This document shows, one piece after another, positions 8,890-20,779 of a DNA stretch of 64,000 nucleotides. The notes beneath the pieces were generated by a model. It ran no database searches. It was not told the origin of the DNA and saw only the letters and a program-made list of their open reading frames with translations. The stretch is taken from the NCBI GenBank assembly GCA_013822085.1, contig PNJV01000002.1:62001-126000 (forward strand). The letters run 5' to 3'. This DNA comes from Isosphaera sp. Its GTDB lineage: Bacteria > Planctomycetota > Phycisphaerae > Phycisphaerales > UBA1924. Numbering within the stretch: position 1 is the stretch's first letter; each line of letters begins with the position of its first letter. A program made the position numbers and the translations under genes.

Positions 8890-10433
8890 GCGGCGCCGGC
8901 GGGCGGGGGCTGTTTGCTGCGTCGAGCGGGGGCGCCGAGGCGCCGTGGTCGGTGGGCCAGCTGGCGGCGGCGATCGAGGGGGCGCTGGCGGCGCGGGTCC
9001 CGGCGAGCGTGCGTGTGATCGGGGAGGTGAGCAACCTGTCCGTGCGGACGCACTGGTACTTTGCGATCAAGGACCCGCAGGTGGGCGGGGCGCTGGTGCA
9101 GTGCGTGCTCTTTGCCGGCAGGGCCAAGGCCGCGCCGCGGATCGCCGAGGGGCAGCGCGTCATCGTGACCGGGCGCGTGGAGTACTACAAGCCGCAGGGG
9201 CGCGTGAGCGTGTACGTCGAGAGGGTCGAGGCGGCCGGCGCGGGCGCGCTGGAGGCCAGGCTGCGCGCGCTGGTGGAGGAGCTGCGCGGGCTGGGGTGGC
9301 TTGAGCCCTCGCGCAAGCGCGCGGTGCCGGCGTTCCCTCGGCGGGTGGCGGTGATCACAAGCCGCGGCGGCGCCGCGCTCCAGGACGTGCTGGACACGAT
9401 GCGGCGCAGGTGCCCGGCGGTGGAAGTGTGCCTGCTGGACGTCCTGGTGCAGGGGCCGCAGGCGGCCGGCGCGGTGGCCAACGCGGTGCGGTGGGTGTCC
9501 GCCGGTGCGCGCAAGCTGGGCATCGACGCGGTGCTGGTGACGCGCGGCGGCGGCTCGCTGGAGGACCTGTGGGCGTTCAACGAGCGCGAGGTGGCCGGGG
9601 CGATCGTCTCGTGCAGCGTGCCGGTCGTCGCGGCGATCGGGCACGAGACGGACGTGACGGTGGCCGAGCTGGTGGCCGACGAGCGCTGCGCCACGCCGAC
9701 GCAGGCGGCCATGCGGCTGACCCCCGACCGCGAGGCCCTGGGCGAGCAGGTCGAGGAGCACGCGGCGCGCTGGCGTGCCGCGTGGCGGGCGCGCCTGGCG
9801 GCCGAGCGCGGCTGGGCGGCCGACTCGGCGGGGAGGCTCGGCGCGGCGTGCGGGCGGCGGGGCGCGGTCGAGGGGCTGGCGCTGGAGCGGCTGCGGGCGG
9901 GGCTCGGGCGTGTGCGGCCGGTGGCGCTGATCCGCGCGCGCGGCGAGCGGCTCAGCGCGCAGCGCCAGCGGCTGGCCGGGGCCGGCGTGGCCGCGGCTGC
10001 GCAGCTCGGGGCTGCGCTGGATCGGCTGTGGGAGCGGGTGGTCGCTGCCGGCCGGGGCGCGGTGCACGAGCGTGCCGGCGGGCTCGAGTCGGCGCGGCGG
10101 CAGCTGGAGCTGGTCGGGCCGCAGCGGGTGCTGATGCGCGGGTACTCGATCACGCTCGACGGGTCCGGCCGCGCGGTGCGGAGCGTGCGCGGGGTGATCC
10201 CCGGCGACGTGGTCACCACGCGGCTTGCCGACGGCGGCTTCGAGTCGGTGGTGGGCCGGGGCGTGGCGGGGGCGCCTGAGCCGGCGGCGGCCGAGCCCGC
10301 CGAGGCGGTTGGGGGCGAGGCGCCGGCCCGCGCCGGGCGCGCTGCGCGCCGCCAGCAGGGCGGCGGCCCGGCCAAGCGCGGCGGGGGGGCGGCCCCGCAG
10401 CGGGGCGACGAGCCCGGGCTCTTTGGCGGCTGA
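8886..10433 (+). CDS. xseA: Exodeoxyribonuclease VII large subunit
   Basis: 'PWSVGQLAAAIEGAL', 'VIGEVSNLSVRTHWYFAIKDP', 'RGGGSLEDLWAFNEREVAGAI', 'AIGHETDVTVAELVADERCATPTQAA'; GTG start overlaps the upstream TGA. Confidence 0.97.
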   Translation: MSGAGGRGLFAASSGGAEAPWSVGQLAAAIEGALAARVPASVRVIGEVSNLSVRTHWYFAIKDPQVGGALVQCVLFAGRAKAAPRIAEGQRVIVTGRVEYYKPQGRVSVYVERVEAAGAGALEARLRALVEELRGLGWLEPSRKRAVPAFPRRVAVITSRGGAALQDVLDTMRRRCPAVEVCLLDVLVQGPQAAGAVANAVRWVSAGARKLGIDAVLVTRGGGSLEDLWAFNEREVAGAIVSCSVPVVAAIGHETDVTVAELVADERCATPTQAAMRLTPDREALGEQVEEHAARWRAAWRARLAAERGWAADSAGRLGAACGRRGAVEGLALERLRAGLGRVRPVALIRARGERLSAQRQRLAGAGVAAAAQLGAALDRLWERVVAAGRGAVHERAGGLESARRQLELVGPQRVLMRGYSITLDGSGRAVRSVRGVIPGDVVTTRLADGGFESVVGRGVAGAPEPAAAEPAEAVGGEAPARAGRAARRQQGGGPAKRGGGAAPQRGDEPGLFGG

Positions 10434-10477
10434 TACTGTGCCGCCGGCGCGCACCGGCTGCACGAAAGCGGGGCCAC

Positions 10478-10723
10478 ATGAGCGGCAAGGCGGATCACAC
10501 GTTTGTGGACCCCGGCATGAGCTTCGAGGAAGCGCGCGCCGAGATGGCGCGGATCATCGAGTCGATCGAGTCGGGCCGGGCCGGGCTGGAGGAGTCGGTG
10601 GCGCTGAGCGAGCGCGGCGCGGCGCTCTATCGGCACTGCCGGGCGATCCTGGACCGGGCCGAGCAGCGCTTCACGGACCTGACCGGGCAGATGCAGGCGG
10701 GCGAGCCGGATCGGCGGGGCTAA
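10478..10723 (+). CDS. xseB: Exodeoxyribonuclease VII small subunit
   Basis: 'SFEEARAEMARIIESIESGRAGLEESVALSERGAALYRHCRAILDRAEQRF', directly downstream of xseA. Confidence 0.95.
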   Translation: MSGKADHTFVDPGMSFEEARAEMARIIESIESGRAGLEESVALSERGAALYRHCRAILDRAEQRFTDLTGQMQAGEPDRRG

Positions 10724-10758
10724 GGCCGAGCGGCCGGGCGGACGCCGACGGCGGGTGT

Positions 10759-11673
10759 TCAATCAGGGATGCGGTAGCGCTCGGTGAGCCAGCGGTGGAG
10801 GTCGGCCATGCGGGCGCGCTCGTCGGCGAAGGGCCAGCTTGGGCTGGTGCGCAGCACCGGCCTGCCGGTGACGGGGCAGGGCGTGTGCGCGGGGGTGTCG
10901 GCTGCGCCATCTGCGCTCGGCGGCGCGGCGTGGCTGCTGGGGTCGGAGGGCACAGGGGAGGCGCTGGGCGTGCCGCGGGACCGCGCGAGCCAGTCTTGCG
11001 GCTCGTCGAGGTCGGGGGCGGTCGGCGCGACGATCCCGCCGCAGGCGCGACGCAGGGCGGTCGCGTGCGGGTTGGCGGTGTCGTCGAGCCACGCGGCGGG
11101 GACGCGGAGGGTCACGAGTCGGCGTGAGCTGGGCGCGTCGTGCGGCGTGTGGCGGCTGGTGCCGGCCGGTGTTTGCGGCGCGGGCGGTGGCTCGGGCTCG
11201 GGCGAGATCCAGACTCCCGCCCAGGCGACGGCGGCCAGGTCGCGCGGGAGTGTGCCGTCGGGCTGGCGGGGGAGCCGCTCGGGCCACTCGATGGCGGTGG
11301 CGGCCAGATCGGGCTGGGCCGCGTCGAGACCGAGCGAGTCGGGGTCGTCGGCGTGGCCGAGCCGGTAGGCGTCGATGTGGATCAGCGGCACACATGGGTG
11401 TGTTCGTTGGTCGTGGGGGCCGCCTGGGGCGGGGGCGATTGCGGAGGGGGAGGGCTGGTAGCGGTGGAGGAGCGCAAAGGTCGGGCTGTGGACCTGCGCG
11501 GGGTCCAGGCCGAGCCCCTGAGCAACGCCGCGGACGAGGCAGGTCTTGCCGGCGCCCAGGCCGCCGAAGATGAGGACGCCCGAGCCGGCGTGGAGCAGCT
11601 GACCCAGGGCGGCGCCCAGCGCGTGGGTGTCGGCCTCGTGTGCGGATCGGAACTCGAGCGTGTGCCAGCGCAC
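10759..11673 (-). CDS. tsaE: tRNA threonylcarbamoyladenosine biosynthesis ATPase TsaE with long C-terminal extension
   Basis: Walker A 'GGLGAGKTCLVRG', 'VHSPTFALLHRY', 'LIHIDAYRLGH', 'AIEWPERLP'; roughly 150 extra residues ending '...PCPVTGRPVLRTSPSWPFADERARMADLHRWLTERYRIPD'. Confidence 0.88.
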   Translation of the reverse strand: MRWHTLEFRSAHEADTHALGAALGQLLHAGSGVLIFGGLGAGKTCLVRGVAQGLGLDPAQVHSPTFALLHRYQPSPSAIAPAPGGPHDQRTHPCVPLIHIDAYRLGHADDPDSLGLDAAQPDLAATAIEWPERLPRQPDGTLPRDLAAVAWAGVWISPEPEPPPAPQTPAGTSRHTPHDAPSSRRLVTLRVPAAWLDDTANPHATALRRACGGIVAPTAPDLDEPQDWLARSRGTPSASPVPSDPSSHAAPPSADGAADTPAHTPCPVTGRPVLRTSPSWPFADERARMADLHRWLTERYRIPD

Positions 11674-11698
11674 GGGGGATTGTTGGTCGCGCGCGGGC

Positions 11699-13366
11699 TC
11701 AGGCGGCGGCGATGGCGGCGGTCGCGGCGGCGGGGGATGCCGGCTGCGGGGCCATCTCGGGGACGAAGCGCTGGAGCGCGGCCAGGACCGAGTGCTTGGG
11801 GCACGAGGGCGAGCGCATCTGGGCCAGCGCCTCGATCATGGCCGGGGTGAGCGTGTCGGGGGAGTCGGCGTCGAGCTGGCCGGCCCAGCGGTTGATGCGC
11901 GGCGAGGTGGTCGGGGCCAGGGACTCGGCGGCGTAGGCGAGCTGCTCGAAGAGCTTCTCGCCCGGGCGTGCGCCGGTGAGGCGGATCTCGGCGCTGGGGC
12001 TGCCCGGGCGGCTGGTGCGCACCAGGCGGGCGTGCGGGCCCAGGTGCGGGCCCAGGTGCGGCGGGATGGCGGCGGGGTCGATCCAGGGCGTCAGGCCGTG
12101 GAGGCGGAGGAAGCGCGCAGCCAGGTCCAGGATCGGGAGCGGCTGGCCCATGTCGAGCACGTACACGGGCGCCAGGCCCGGGGGCTGGTCGAGCGTGCCG
12201 GCGCGCGTGACCAACGCCGCGGCCTCCGGGATGGTCATGAAGTAGCGCGTCATGCGCGGGTCGGTGACGGTGATGGGGCCGCCCTCGGCGAGCTGCTGCT
12301 GCCAGATGGGCACGACGGAGCAGGCCGAGCCCAGGACGTTGCCGAAGCGGACCATGCTCAGGCGCGTGCTGTGGGGGTGGTCGGCGCGGCGCGCAAGCCA
12401 GGCGAGGTAGAGCTCGGCCAGGCGCTTGGTGGCGCCCATGACGCTGGTGGGGTGGACGGCCTTGTCCGAGGAGATCATGACCAGGCGCTCGGCCGAGCAG
12501 GCGATGGCGGCGTCGGCGACGGACTTGGTGCCGAAGAGGTTGTTGTCCACGGCCAGGGCGGGGTGGTCCTCCATCAGCGGCACGTGCTTGTGGGCGGCGG
12601 CGTGGAAGACCGCGGCGGGGCGCAGCTCGTGGAAGAGGCGCAGGGTCTGGGTCTCGTTGACCACGTCGTGGAGCACGGCCCGCCTGGGCACGCGCGCAAA
12701 GCGCCTGCCCAGGGCGTGATCGATCTGGAAGAGCGCGTTCTCGGAGCGTTCGAGCAGGACGATCTCGGCCGGCTCGGCCTGGGCCACGACGTGGGCCAGC
12801 TCGGAGCCGATCGAGCCGCCGGCGCCGGTGATGAGCACCCGGCGGCCGCGGAGCGCCTGGGCGATGGGGCCGATGTCCAGGGGTTCCGGGCGGCAGATCA
12901 GCTGGGCCAGGTCTGGGGCTGTCGCCGGGCCGGTCGGCCGCGTGTGCTGTGGGTGGGGGGAGTGGGGTGGGTGAGGGGTGGAGAGCAGGGCGTCGAGCGT
13001 CGGGACCTGCCGAAGCGCAACGCCGGCGGCCAGGCACAGCGCGCGGGCGTGCGCAGCGGTCGGCGAGTCAGCCGACGGCAGGCAGAGCAGCGCCACGGCG
13101 TCCGGGTGGGCTTGGAGGAGCTCGGGCAGCTCGGTCAGCGGGACGGGCCCCGGGCTGTGATGCTCGCCGGCGGGCGCGCCGACGCGCCGACGCGCCAGGA
13201 CCACGCCCAGGACGGGCAGGCCGGCGTGATCGGTGTGTGCGCGGAGGATCGGCAGCGTGGCCGGCGAGGCGATGAGGATCGCGCCCGGCGGGGCCGCTCG
13301 GGAGGTCGGGTGGGCGTGGCCCGGCTGCGCAGTCGGCGCGGGCTGAGCATTCGTCACAATCGGCAT
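11699..13366 (-). CDS. CapD/FlaA1-family nucleoside-diphosphate-sugar epimerase/dehydratase
   Basis: 'RRVLITGAGGSIGSELAHVV', 'AAVFHAAAHKHVPLMEDHPALAVDNNLFGT', 'VMISSDKAVHPTSVMGATKRLAELYL'. Confidence 0.93.
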   Translation of the reverse strand: MPIVTNAQPAPTAQPGHAHPTSRAAPPGAILIASPATLPILRAHTDHAGLPVLGVVLARRRVGAPAGEHHSPGPVPLTELPELLQAHPDAVALLCLPSADSPTAAHARALCLAAGVALRQVPTLDALLSTPHPPHSPHPQHTRPTGPATAPDLAQLICRPEPLDIGPIAQALRGRRVLITGAGGSIGSELAHVVAQAEPAEIVLLERSENALFQIDHALGRRFARVPRRAVLHDVVNETQTLRLFHELRPAAVFHAAAHKHVPLMEDHPALAVDNNLFGTKSVADAAIACSAERLVMISSDKAVHPTSVMGATKRLAELYLAWLARRADHPHSTRLSMVRFGNVLGSACSVVPIWQQQLAEGGPITVTDPRMTRYFMTIPEAAALVTRAGTLDQPPGLAPVYVLDMGQPLPILDLAARFLRLHGLTPWIDPAAIPPHLGPHLGPHARLVRTSRPGSPSAEIRLTGARPGEKLFEQLAYAAESLAPTTSPRINRWAGQLDADSPDTLTPAMIEALAQMRSPSCPKHSVLAALQRFVPEMAPQPASPAAATAAIAAA

Positions 13367-13523
13367 GGACAGACCATCGGCCGGATGGGCGCCGGCCTTG
13401 ACGGAATGTGGGCCGGGGCGTCGCAGGGCCGGTCTGGTGGTCTGCTGGAGCTGGGGTTGGAGGCGGGGCGCCGGGAGGTGGGGGGTGGCGGGTGGGGGGC
13501 CCCGGGCGGGTGGGAGGTGGGGA

Positions 13524-15236
<1,713 letters not shown>

Positions 15237-15264
15237 GGGGGTCCTTTGGCGCAGCGGCGGCGGG

Positions 15265-16026
15265 TCAGCTGCGCCCGTAGACGGGCACGATGCCGCCGCG
15301 GGCGACCGTGTTCTGCGGCGATGCCAGGAAGGCGATGGTGGCGGCGACGTCGGGCAGGGGCGCCCAGGCGGAGAAGTCCGCCGAGGGCATGGCCTTGCGG
15401 TTGGCCGGCGTGTCCATGACCGAGGGCGCCACGGCGTTGACCAGCACGCCGTCGCGCACGACCTCCTCGGCCAGGGCCTGGGTCATGGCGGCCAGGGCGG
15501 CCTTGGTGGTGGTGTAGGCGACCATGCCCGCGCCCAGGCGCGGCTCGAGCGCCGGGCGGGCCACGACGTTGACGATGCGCCCGCCGGCGGGCCCGCCGCC
15601 GGGGGTGCTCGGGCGGGACTTGAAGAGCTTGACGGCCTCACGGCTGGACAGGAACGCCGTCAGGACGTTGGTGCGCCACTGGGCCTGGAAGTCGGCAAGC
15701 GAGGTCTCCTCGAACGGCCCCATGGCAAAGCCGCCGGCCAGGTGCACCGCGGCCCAGAGGCCCCCGGTGTCGCGCTTGCCCTCGGGCGGTCGGCCCAGCG
15801 CGTCGGCGTAGAAGCGCGCCAGCGCCGTCTCGTCGGCGCAGTCCACGCCCAGAAAGACGCGCACACGCTCGTGTGAGCGCAGCTCGAAACGCCGCAGCTC
15901 GTGCTCGTCGTGCGCCGGCACGCTCACCACGGCGCCGGCGTCGATGAGCCTCCGCACCACCGCGGCGCCCAGAGCCCCGGCCCCGCCCGTCACCACCACG
16001 TGCCCGTCGGCGTAGTCGATCTGCAT
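15265..16026 (-). CDS. SDR-family short-chain dehydrogenase/reductase
   Basis: '[17 protein letters not shown]', '[40 protein letters not shown]'. Confidence 0.88.
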   Translation of the reverse strand: MQIDYADGHVVVTGGAGALGAAVVRRLIDAGAVVSVPAHDEHELRRFELRSHERVRVFLGVDCADETALARFYADALGRPPEGKRDTGGLWAAVHLAGGFAMGPFEETSLADFQAQWRTNVLTAFLSSREAVKLFKSRPSTPGGGPAGGRIVNVVARPALEPRLGAGMVAYTTTKAALAAMTQALAEEVVRDGVLVNAVAPSVMDTPANRKAMPSADFSAWAPLPDVAATIAFLASPQNTVARGGIVPVYGRS

Positions 16027-16050
16027 GGGTCGAGCATAGATCCACGCCGC

Positions 16051-16761
16051 TCAGCCCGGCGAGCTCCCCGCCGCGTCGGCGCGCGCCAGGGCGGCCTCGA
16101 TCGCGGCTGTCACAGCCGCCGCGTGCGTGTAGGTGATCAGGTGCCCGGCGTCGGCGAGGGTTGGGGTGGCGTGGCCCAGCGGGTCGGGGATCACTCGGTC
16201 CAGCGCCCCGTGCAGGTGCCGCACGGGGACCGCCACGCCGTGATGCCGCAGGTCGGGCTCGCCACGCCACCGGGCGCAGGCCCAGGTAGACCAGTCCAGG
16301 AAAGCCGGGTCGATGCCCCGGGCCATGTCGACCAGCAGCTGCGCGTGCCCCGGCGCGAGCCCGCTGCGCCTGGCAAAGCGCCGCGCGTAGGGCGCGTACA
16401 GCCGCTGGGCCACGGCGCGCGGCACCAGCGTGCCGATCCGCTGCTGCAGGTGGAACCAGGGCGTGAGCTGCGCCAGCGACCGCACGCCGCAGAGCAGGAG
16501 CAGCTCGGCCGGTCGCCTGGGCATGTGCCTGACCATCTCCTGGGCCGCCTGCGAGCCGAAGGAGAACCCGCCGAGCACGTAGGGCCCGTCGGGGAGCGTG
16601 ACGGATCGGGCGAGGCGCGCCGCGTACGGCTCGAGGCGCTCGCAGGGCTCGGGGGCGAGCCACGCGGGGACAATGAGCCTGGCGCCCAGCGCGTCCAGCT
16701 GCGGCTGGAAGAGCCGGCGATCGGCGGCCAACCCGGGCAGGAGCACGCACGTCGCGGCCAT
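16051..16761 (-). CDS. Alpha/beta-fold hydrolase
   Basis: 'VLLPGLAADRRLFQPQL', nucleophile-elbow-like 'LGGFSFGSQAAQEM', C-terminal 'LADAGHLIT'. Confidence 0.72.
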   Translation of the reverse strand: MAATCVLLPGLAADRRLFQPQLDALGARLIVPAWLAPEPCERLEPYAARLARSVTLPDGPYVLGGFSFGSQAAQEMVRHMPRRPAELLLLCGVRSLAQLTPWFHLQQRIGTLVPRAVAQRLYAPYARRFARRSGLAPGHAQLLVDMARGIDPAFLDWSTWACARWRGEPDLRHHGVAVPVRHLHGALDRVIPDPLGHATPTLADAGHLITYTHAAAVTAAIEAALARADAAGSSPG

Positions 16762-16787
16762 CGCTCAAGCGTACCGGCGGGCGCCGC

Positions 16788-17777
16788 TCAGGGCGAGCCG
16801 TCGCTGGGCGTAGTGGGCGTAGTGGGCGTAGTGGGCGTAGTGGGCGTAGTGGGCGTAGTGGGCGTAGTGGGGGTTGTGGGGGTGGGCGTGTCAAAGACGC
16901 GCACCGCGTGCCAGGGGTGGTCTCGGGCCCACTCGACGGCCCTGCGGACCTGCCCGGGCTCCTCCCAAGGGATGAAGTGCCCGCGGTTCGGGATGCGACT
17001 GACGCGGACCTCTGCGGCGCCGGTGAAGGCCTTGAGCATGAAGTCGACGTTGCCGACCGGGACGAGCGAGTCCTCCTCGCCGTGGACGATGGCGACCGGG
17101 GCGGGCACGCGGGCCAGGAGCGGGGCCAGGGCGTCGGCGTGCGGCCGGGCGCGCATGATCTCGTCGTTGGCCGTGCGCAGCGGCCTGGGCAGGACGGCCC
17201 GGACGATGGCCCAGTCCGCGGCGTTGTTGAACCAGTGGGGGCGCTCCAGCTCGGGCGAGAGCGACCCGGCGAGGATCACCACGCCGCCGACCTTGTCCGG
17301 GTAGTCCGCCGCGATGCGCGCCGCGATCGGCCCGCCGAGCGAGTGCCCGACGAGGATCGGCCACTTGCCGTTGCGCTCCTCGAGGAGCAGGGCCACGGCC
17401 TCGGCCTGCTTCTGGTACGAGGGCTCGGCCTTCTTGGGCTCGCTCTGGCCAAAGCCCAGCCGGTCGACGGAGATGGCCCGCAGGCCGTCGATCGGGCGCA
17501 GGAGGTAGTCCACGAAGGCCTTGGCGTCGCCGGGCGTGCCGTGGATGTAGATCACGCGCGGCAGGGCGTCATCGCCCGCGGCCAGGGCCGAGAGCGTCAC
17601 GGCGCCGTCGGCGCTGGGGACGGAGAGGCGCTCCAGGCCGTTGATCAGCGCCTCCCTGGCGGGGTTGGACGGCCCGCATCCGCTGAGGCGCACAAGCCCC
17701 AGGCCGGCCACGGACGCCAGCACACCGCCCAGCAAGAGGATCCGGCGTCGCGTGCTGAGCCATGTGCGCAGGGCCAT
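16788..17777 (-). CDS. Alpha/beta-fold hydrolase, probably membrane-anchored or secreted, with (TTP)n C-terminus
   Basis: 'VIYIHGTPGDAKAFVDYLL', 'LVGHSLGGPIAARIA', 'RVSRIPNRGHFIPWEEP'; N-terminal hydrophobic segment; start at the internal ATG (MALRTW...). Confidence 0.85.
   Translation of the reverse strand: MALRTWLSTRRRILLLGGVLASVAGLGLVRLSGCGPSNPAREALINGLERLSVPSADGAVTLSALAAGDDALPRVIYIHGTPGDAKAFVDYLLRPIDGLRAISVDRLGFGQSEPKKAEPSYQKQAEAVALLLEERNGKWPILVGHSLGGPIAARIAADYPDKVGGVVILAGSLSPELERPHWFNNAADWAIVRAVLPRPLRTANDEIMRARPHADALAPLLARVPAPVAIVHGEEDSLVPVGNVDFMLKAFTGAAEVRVSRIPNRGHFIPWEEPGQVRRAVEWARDHPWHAVRVFDTPTPTTPTTPTTPTTPTTPTTPTTPTTPSDGSP
16801..16870. repeat. 9-bp tandem repeat (GGGCGTAGT)n, about 7 copies, coding for the TTP repeat
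   Basis: Direct reading: tgggcgtagtgggcgtagtgggcgtag... Confidence 0.95.
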
Positions 17778-17927
17778 TGGTCCGGGTCCGTAGCGTAGCG
17801 TGAGGGTGATGCGGAGGGTACGGCGTGCGTGGCGCGTGGGGGGGTGGGGGGTGGTGCGTGGGGGGGCGAAGGCGTGGTCGGGATCGCGGATGCAGGGGAC
17901 AGCGGGCAATGGCTCGGCTGCGCGGTG

Positions 17928-20015
17928 TCAGGCGGGTGTGGGCATGGCGCCGGGCGGGAGATCGGGCGAGCCGTCGGCCTTGGGCTGAGCGGGCGGCGCC
18001 GCTGGCGCAGCCTCGCGGGCCCGGCGGGCCTCAGCGGCGAGCAGCTCGCTCACGGTGGGCCGGCCCAGGGCCTCGCCGCGCATGAGGCGGTGCACGTCGG
18101 CGGCGTCGAGGGTCTCGTGCTTGATCAGGGCCGTGGCCACGGCCTCGACCTTCTCCCAGTTCTCGTCGAGGATGCGCTTGGCGTCAGCGAAGGCCGAGTC
18201 GACCATGCCGCGGACCTCGGCGTCGATGAGCACGGCGGTCTGGTCTGAGTAGGCGCGGTCGGGGATGAACAGGTCGCGTCTGTCGGCCCCGGCGTAGCGG
18301 ATGAACCCGAGCCGGTCGCTCATGCCCCACTGCTCGACCATGACGCGGGCCATGCTGGTGACCTGGGCGATGTCCATGGCCGCGCCGCTGGAGACGTCGC
18401 CCATGGCGCGCTCCTCGGCGATGCGCCCGCCGCACATCACGCGCATGGTGGCCAGCAGCCGCCGGCGCGACTCGGTCAGGCGGTCGCGCTCGGGCAGGGA
18501 GAAGGTCGCCCCGCCGGTGTCGCCGCGCGGGATGACGGTGACCTTGTGGAGCGGGTCGGCGTCCTTGAGCATGACCTGGACCACGGCGTGGCCGGCCTCG
18601 TGGAAGGCGATCAGGCGGTTCTCGTCGGCCTCGCGGACGCGGCTCTTGGAGGCGCGCCCGAACTTGACCTTGTCGCGGGCCTCCTCCAGGTCCTCCTGCT
18701 CGACGAAGTCCTTGTTGTGCAGCGTCGCGGCGATGGCCGCCTCGTTGATGATCGCCGCCAGGTCGGCCCCGGAGAACATCGGCGTGATCTTGGCCATGCG
18801 CTCCAGGTCGGCGTCGGGCCCGAGCTTGACCTTCTTGGCGTGGACCTTGAGGATCTCCATGCGGCCCTTGACATCGGGCAACGGCACGACGATCTGGCGG
18901 TCGAACCTGCCCGGCCGGACCAGGGCCGGGTCGAGCACGTCCGAGCGGTTGGTCGCGGCGATGACGATGACGCCGTCGCTGGGCGTGAAGCCGTCCATCT
19001 CCACGAGGATGGCGTTGAGGGTCTGCTCGCGCTCGTCGTGCCCGCCGGAGCTGAACCCACCGCCGCGTCGGCGGCCCACCGCGTCGATCTCGTCCAGGAA
19101 GACGATGCACGGGGCCGAGTCCTTGGCCTGCTTGAACAGGTCGCGCACACGCGAGGCGCCCACGCCCACGAACATCTCGACAAAGTCCGAGCCCGAGATC
19201 GTAAAGAACGGCACGTCCGCCTCGCCGGCGATCGCCTTGGCCAGGAGCGTCTTGCCGCACCCAGGCTCGCCCACCAGCAGCACGCCGCGCGGGATCCGGC
19301 CCCCCAGGCGCATGAACCGCTTGGGGTTCTTGAGGAACTGGATCACCTCCTCGACCTCGTACTTGGCCTCCTCGATCCCCGCCACGTCGTCGAAGGTCAC
19401 GCCCGTCTTCTCTTTCATCAGCACCCGGTGCCTGGACTTGCCGAAGTTGCCCAGCATGCCCCCGGGCCCGCCCGAGGCCGACCTGAGCCCGCGCGACAGC
19501 AGCCACAGCAGGATCACCAGCCCCAGCAGGAACGGCAGGATCGAGAGCAGCACCTGGAGGATCTGGGTCCCGACCCCCGTGGGCGCGTTGGAGTACTGCC
19601 CGTTGGTCAGCTCGTCCACCTTCTTGAGGTAGAACTCCTTGTCGCTGACGGAGAACTGGAAGTAGACCTCGCCCTCCTCGCGGGAGATCTGCCCCGGCTT
19701 GCGCTCGGCGTAGACGCCGTTGTCGCGCACCTGCACCGAGCGCTCCACCAGGCGCCGGTTGGCGTAGAGGCTCTCGAACTCCTGCCATGTCGAGAGCCGC
19801 TTGGCCCGGTCCAGCCCGCCGGTGGCCAGCGCGATGAGCACCACGATCAGCACGACCACCGCCAGCAGGGCGAAGATGCTCCGGCCCGGCCAGGCCCCCG
19901 GCTGGCCGGGGACGCCGGGCGGTGGCGTGGGGCGCTTGTCGCGCGGCTCGCCCTCCTCGGGGCGCTGAGGCTGGCCCGGTCGTTGACGCCGCGGGTCGGG
20001 ATGCCCTTGAGGCAT
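17928..20015 (-). CDS. ftsH: ATP-dependent zinc metalloprotease FtsH
   Basis: '[27 protein letters not shown]', '[49 protein letters not shown]', SRH '[22 protein letters not shown]', HExxH 'AFHEAGHAV'; start at '[11 protein letters not shown]' inside the longer ORF. Confidence 0.96.
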   Translation of the reverse strand: MPQGHPDPRRQRPGQPQRPEEGEPRDKRPTPPPGVPGQPGAWPGRSIFALLAVVVLIVVLIALATGGLDRAKRLSTWQEFESLYANRRLVERSVQVRDNGVYAERKPGQISREEGEVYFQFSVSDKEFYLKKVDELTNGQYSNAPTGVGTQILQVLLSILPFLLGLVILLWLLSRGLRSASGGPGGMLGNFGKSRHRVLMKEKTGVTFDDVAGIEEAKYEVEEVIQFLKNPKRFMRLGGRIPRGVLLVGEPGCGKTLLAKAIAGEADVPFFTISGSDFVEMFVGVGASRVRDLFKQAKDSAPCIVFLDEIDAVGRRRGGGFSSGGHDEREQTLNAILVEMDGFTPSDGVIVIAATNRSDVLDPALVRPGRFDRQIVVPLPDVKGRMEILKVHAKKVKLGPDADLERMAKITPMFSGADLAAIINEAAIAATLHNKDFVEQEDLEEARDKVKFGRASKSRVREADENRLIAFHEAGHAVVQVMLKDADPLHKVTVIPRGDTGGATFSLPERDRLTESRRRLLATMRVMCGGRIAEERAMGDVSSGAAMDIAQVTSMARVMVEQWGMSDRLGFIRYAGADRRDLFIPDRAYSDQTAVLIDAEVRGMVDSAFADAKRILDENWEKVEAVATALIKHETLDAADVHRLMRGEALGRPTVSELLAAEARRAREAAPAAPPAQPKADGSPDLPPGAMPTPA

Positions 20016-20233
20016 AGTGAGCGGTTCCAATCTGCGCGGCGCGCGATGGTGCGCCCTGGGGAGGGGACTTACGACAGTAGGCCCCGCGCACGGCCTTCCC
20101 CCACACGCCACACGCCGCACGCCGCGCAGGTCCGCCGCGCCAACGCCGCTACCCGGGCGCGGGACGCTGGGCTCAGAGTGGGGGAGTAGGGCGCACGGGG
20201 GGTGAGCGCGGGTGAGGGGTGGGGGGGGGTGGG

Positions 20234-20779
20234 TTACCAGTCGCCGCGCAGCTCGGCCACGATGTCGCGCGCCAGCACCGCGATGGCCTCGTTCTGACCG
20301 CTCTCGATCCGCTCCGACACGCCGCGCGCCGGGATGAACGTCCCGACGCCGGTAAAGTCGCGCCGCTGCTCGAGCACCTGGCCCGTCCGGCGATCGACCC
20401 ACCCGAAGTTCACCGTCACGCGCACGGCCAGCTCCTCGGACAGGCCCGTCGTCTGTGTGAGCGACAGCCGCTGGAGCTCCACCCGCGTGATCGTCCCCGT
20501 GAGCACCGTCTGGGCCGCGTCCTGGCCGACCACCTTCCACGGCGTGGTCCGCCGCAGCTCCTGGAGCACCGCCGCCGTCAGCCGGGACTCGAGGCCGAAC
20601 TCGAAGGAGTCGTTGCGGAAGACCGGCACGGCGATCGACTGCACGTCGGTGCGGTACGTGGGCCGGAAGCTGTAGTCCTGCCGCGGGTCGGCGGCGCACC
20701 CGGCCAGCCCCCCCAGCGCGCACGCGGCGCCGATCGTCGCCCGGCCCAACGCTCGCAGGGTGCGATTGGCGTCGATCAC
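20234..20779 (-). CDS. LptE-like LPS-assembly lipoprotein
   Basis: Lipobox-like 'ALGGLAGCAAD', 'DVQSIAVPVFRNDSFEFGLESRLTAAVLQELRRTT', 'LTGTITRVELQRLS'; GTG start overlaps the upstream TGA. Confidence 0.75.
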   Translation of the reverse strand: MIDANRTLRALGRATIGAACALGGLAGCAADPRQDYSFRPTYRTDVQSIAVPVFRNDSFEFGLESRLTAAVLQELRRTTPWKVVGQDAAQTVLTGTITRVELQRLSLTQTTGLSEELAVRVTVNFGWVDRRTGQVLEQRRDFTGVGTFIPARGVSERIESGQNEAIAVLARDIVAELRGDW

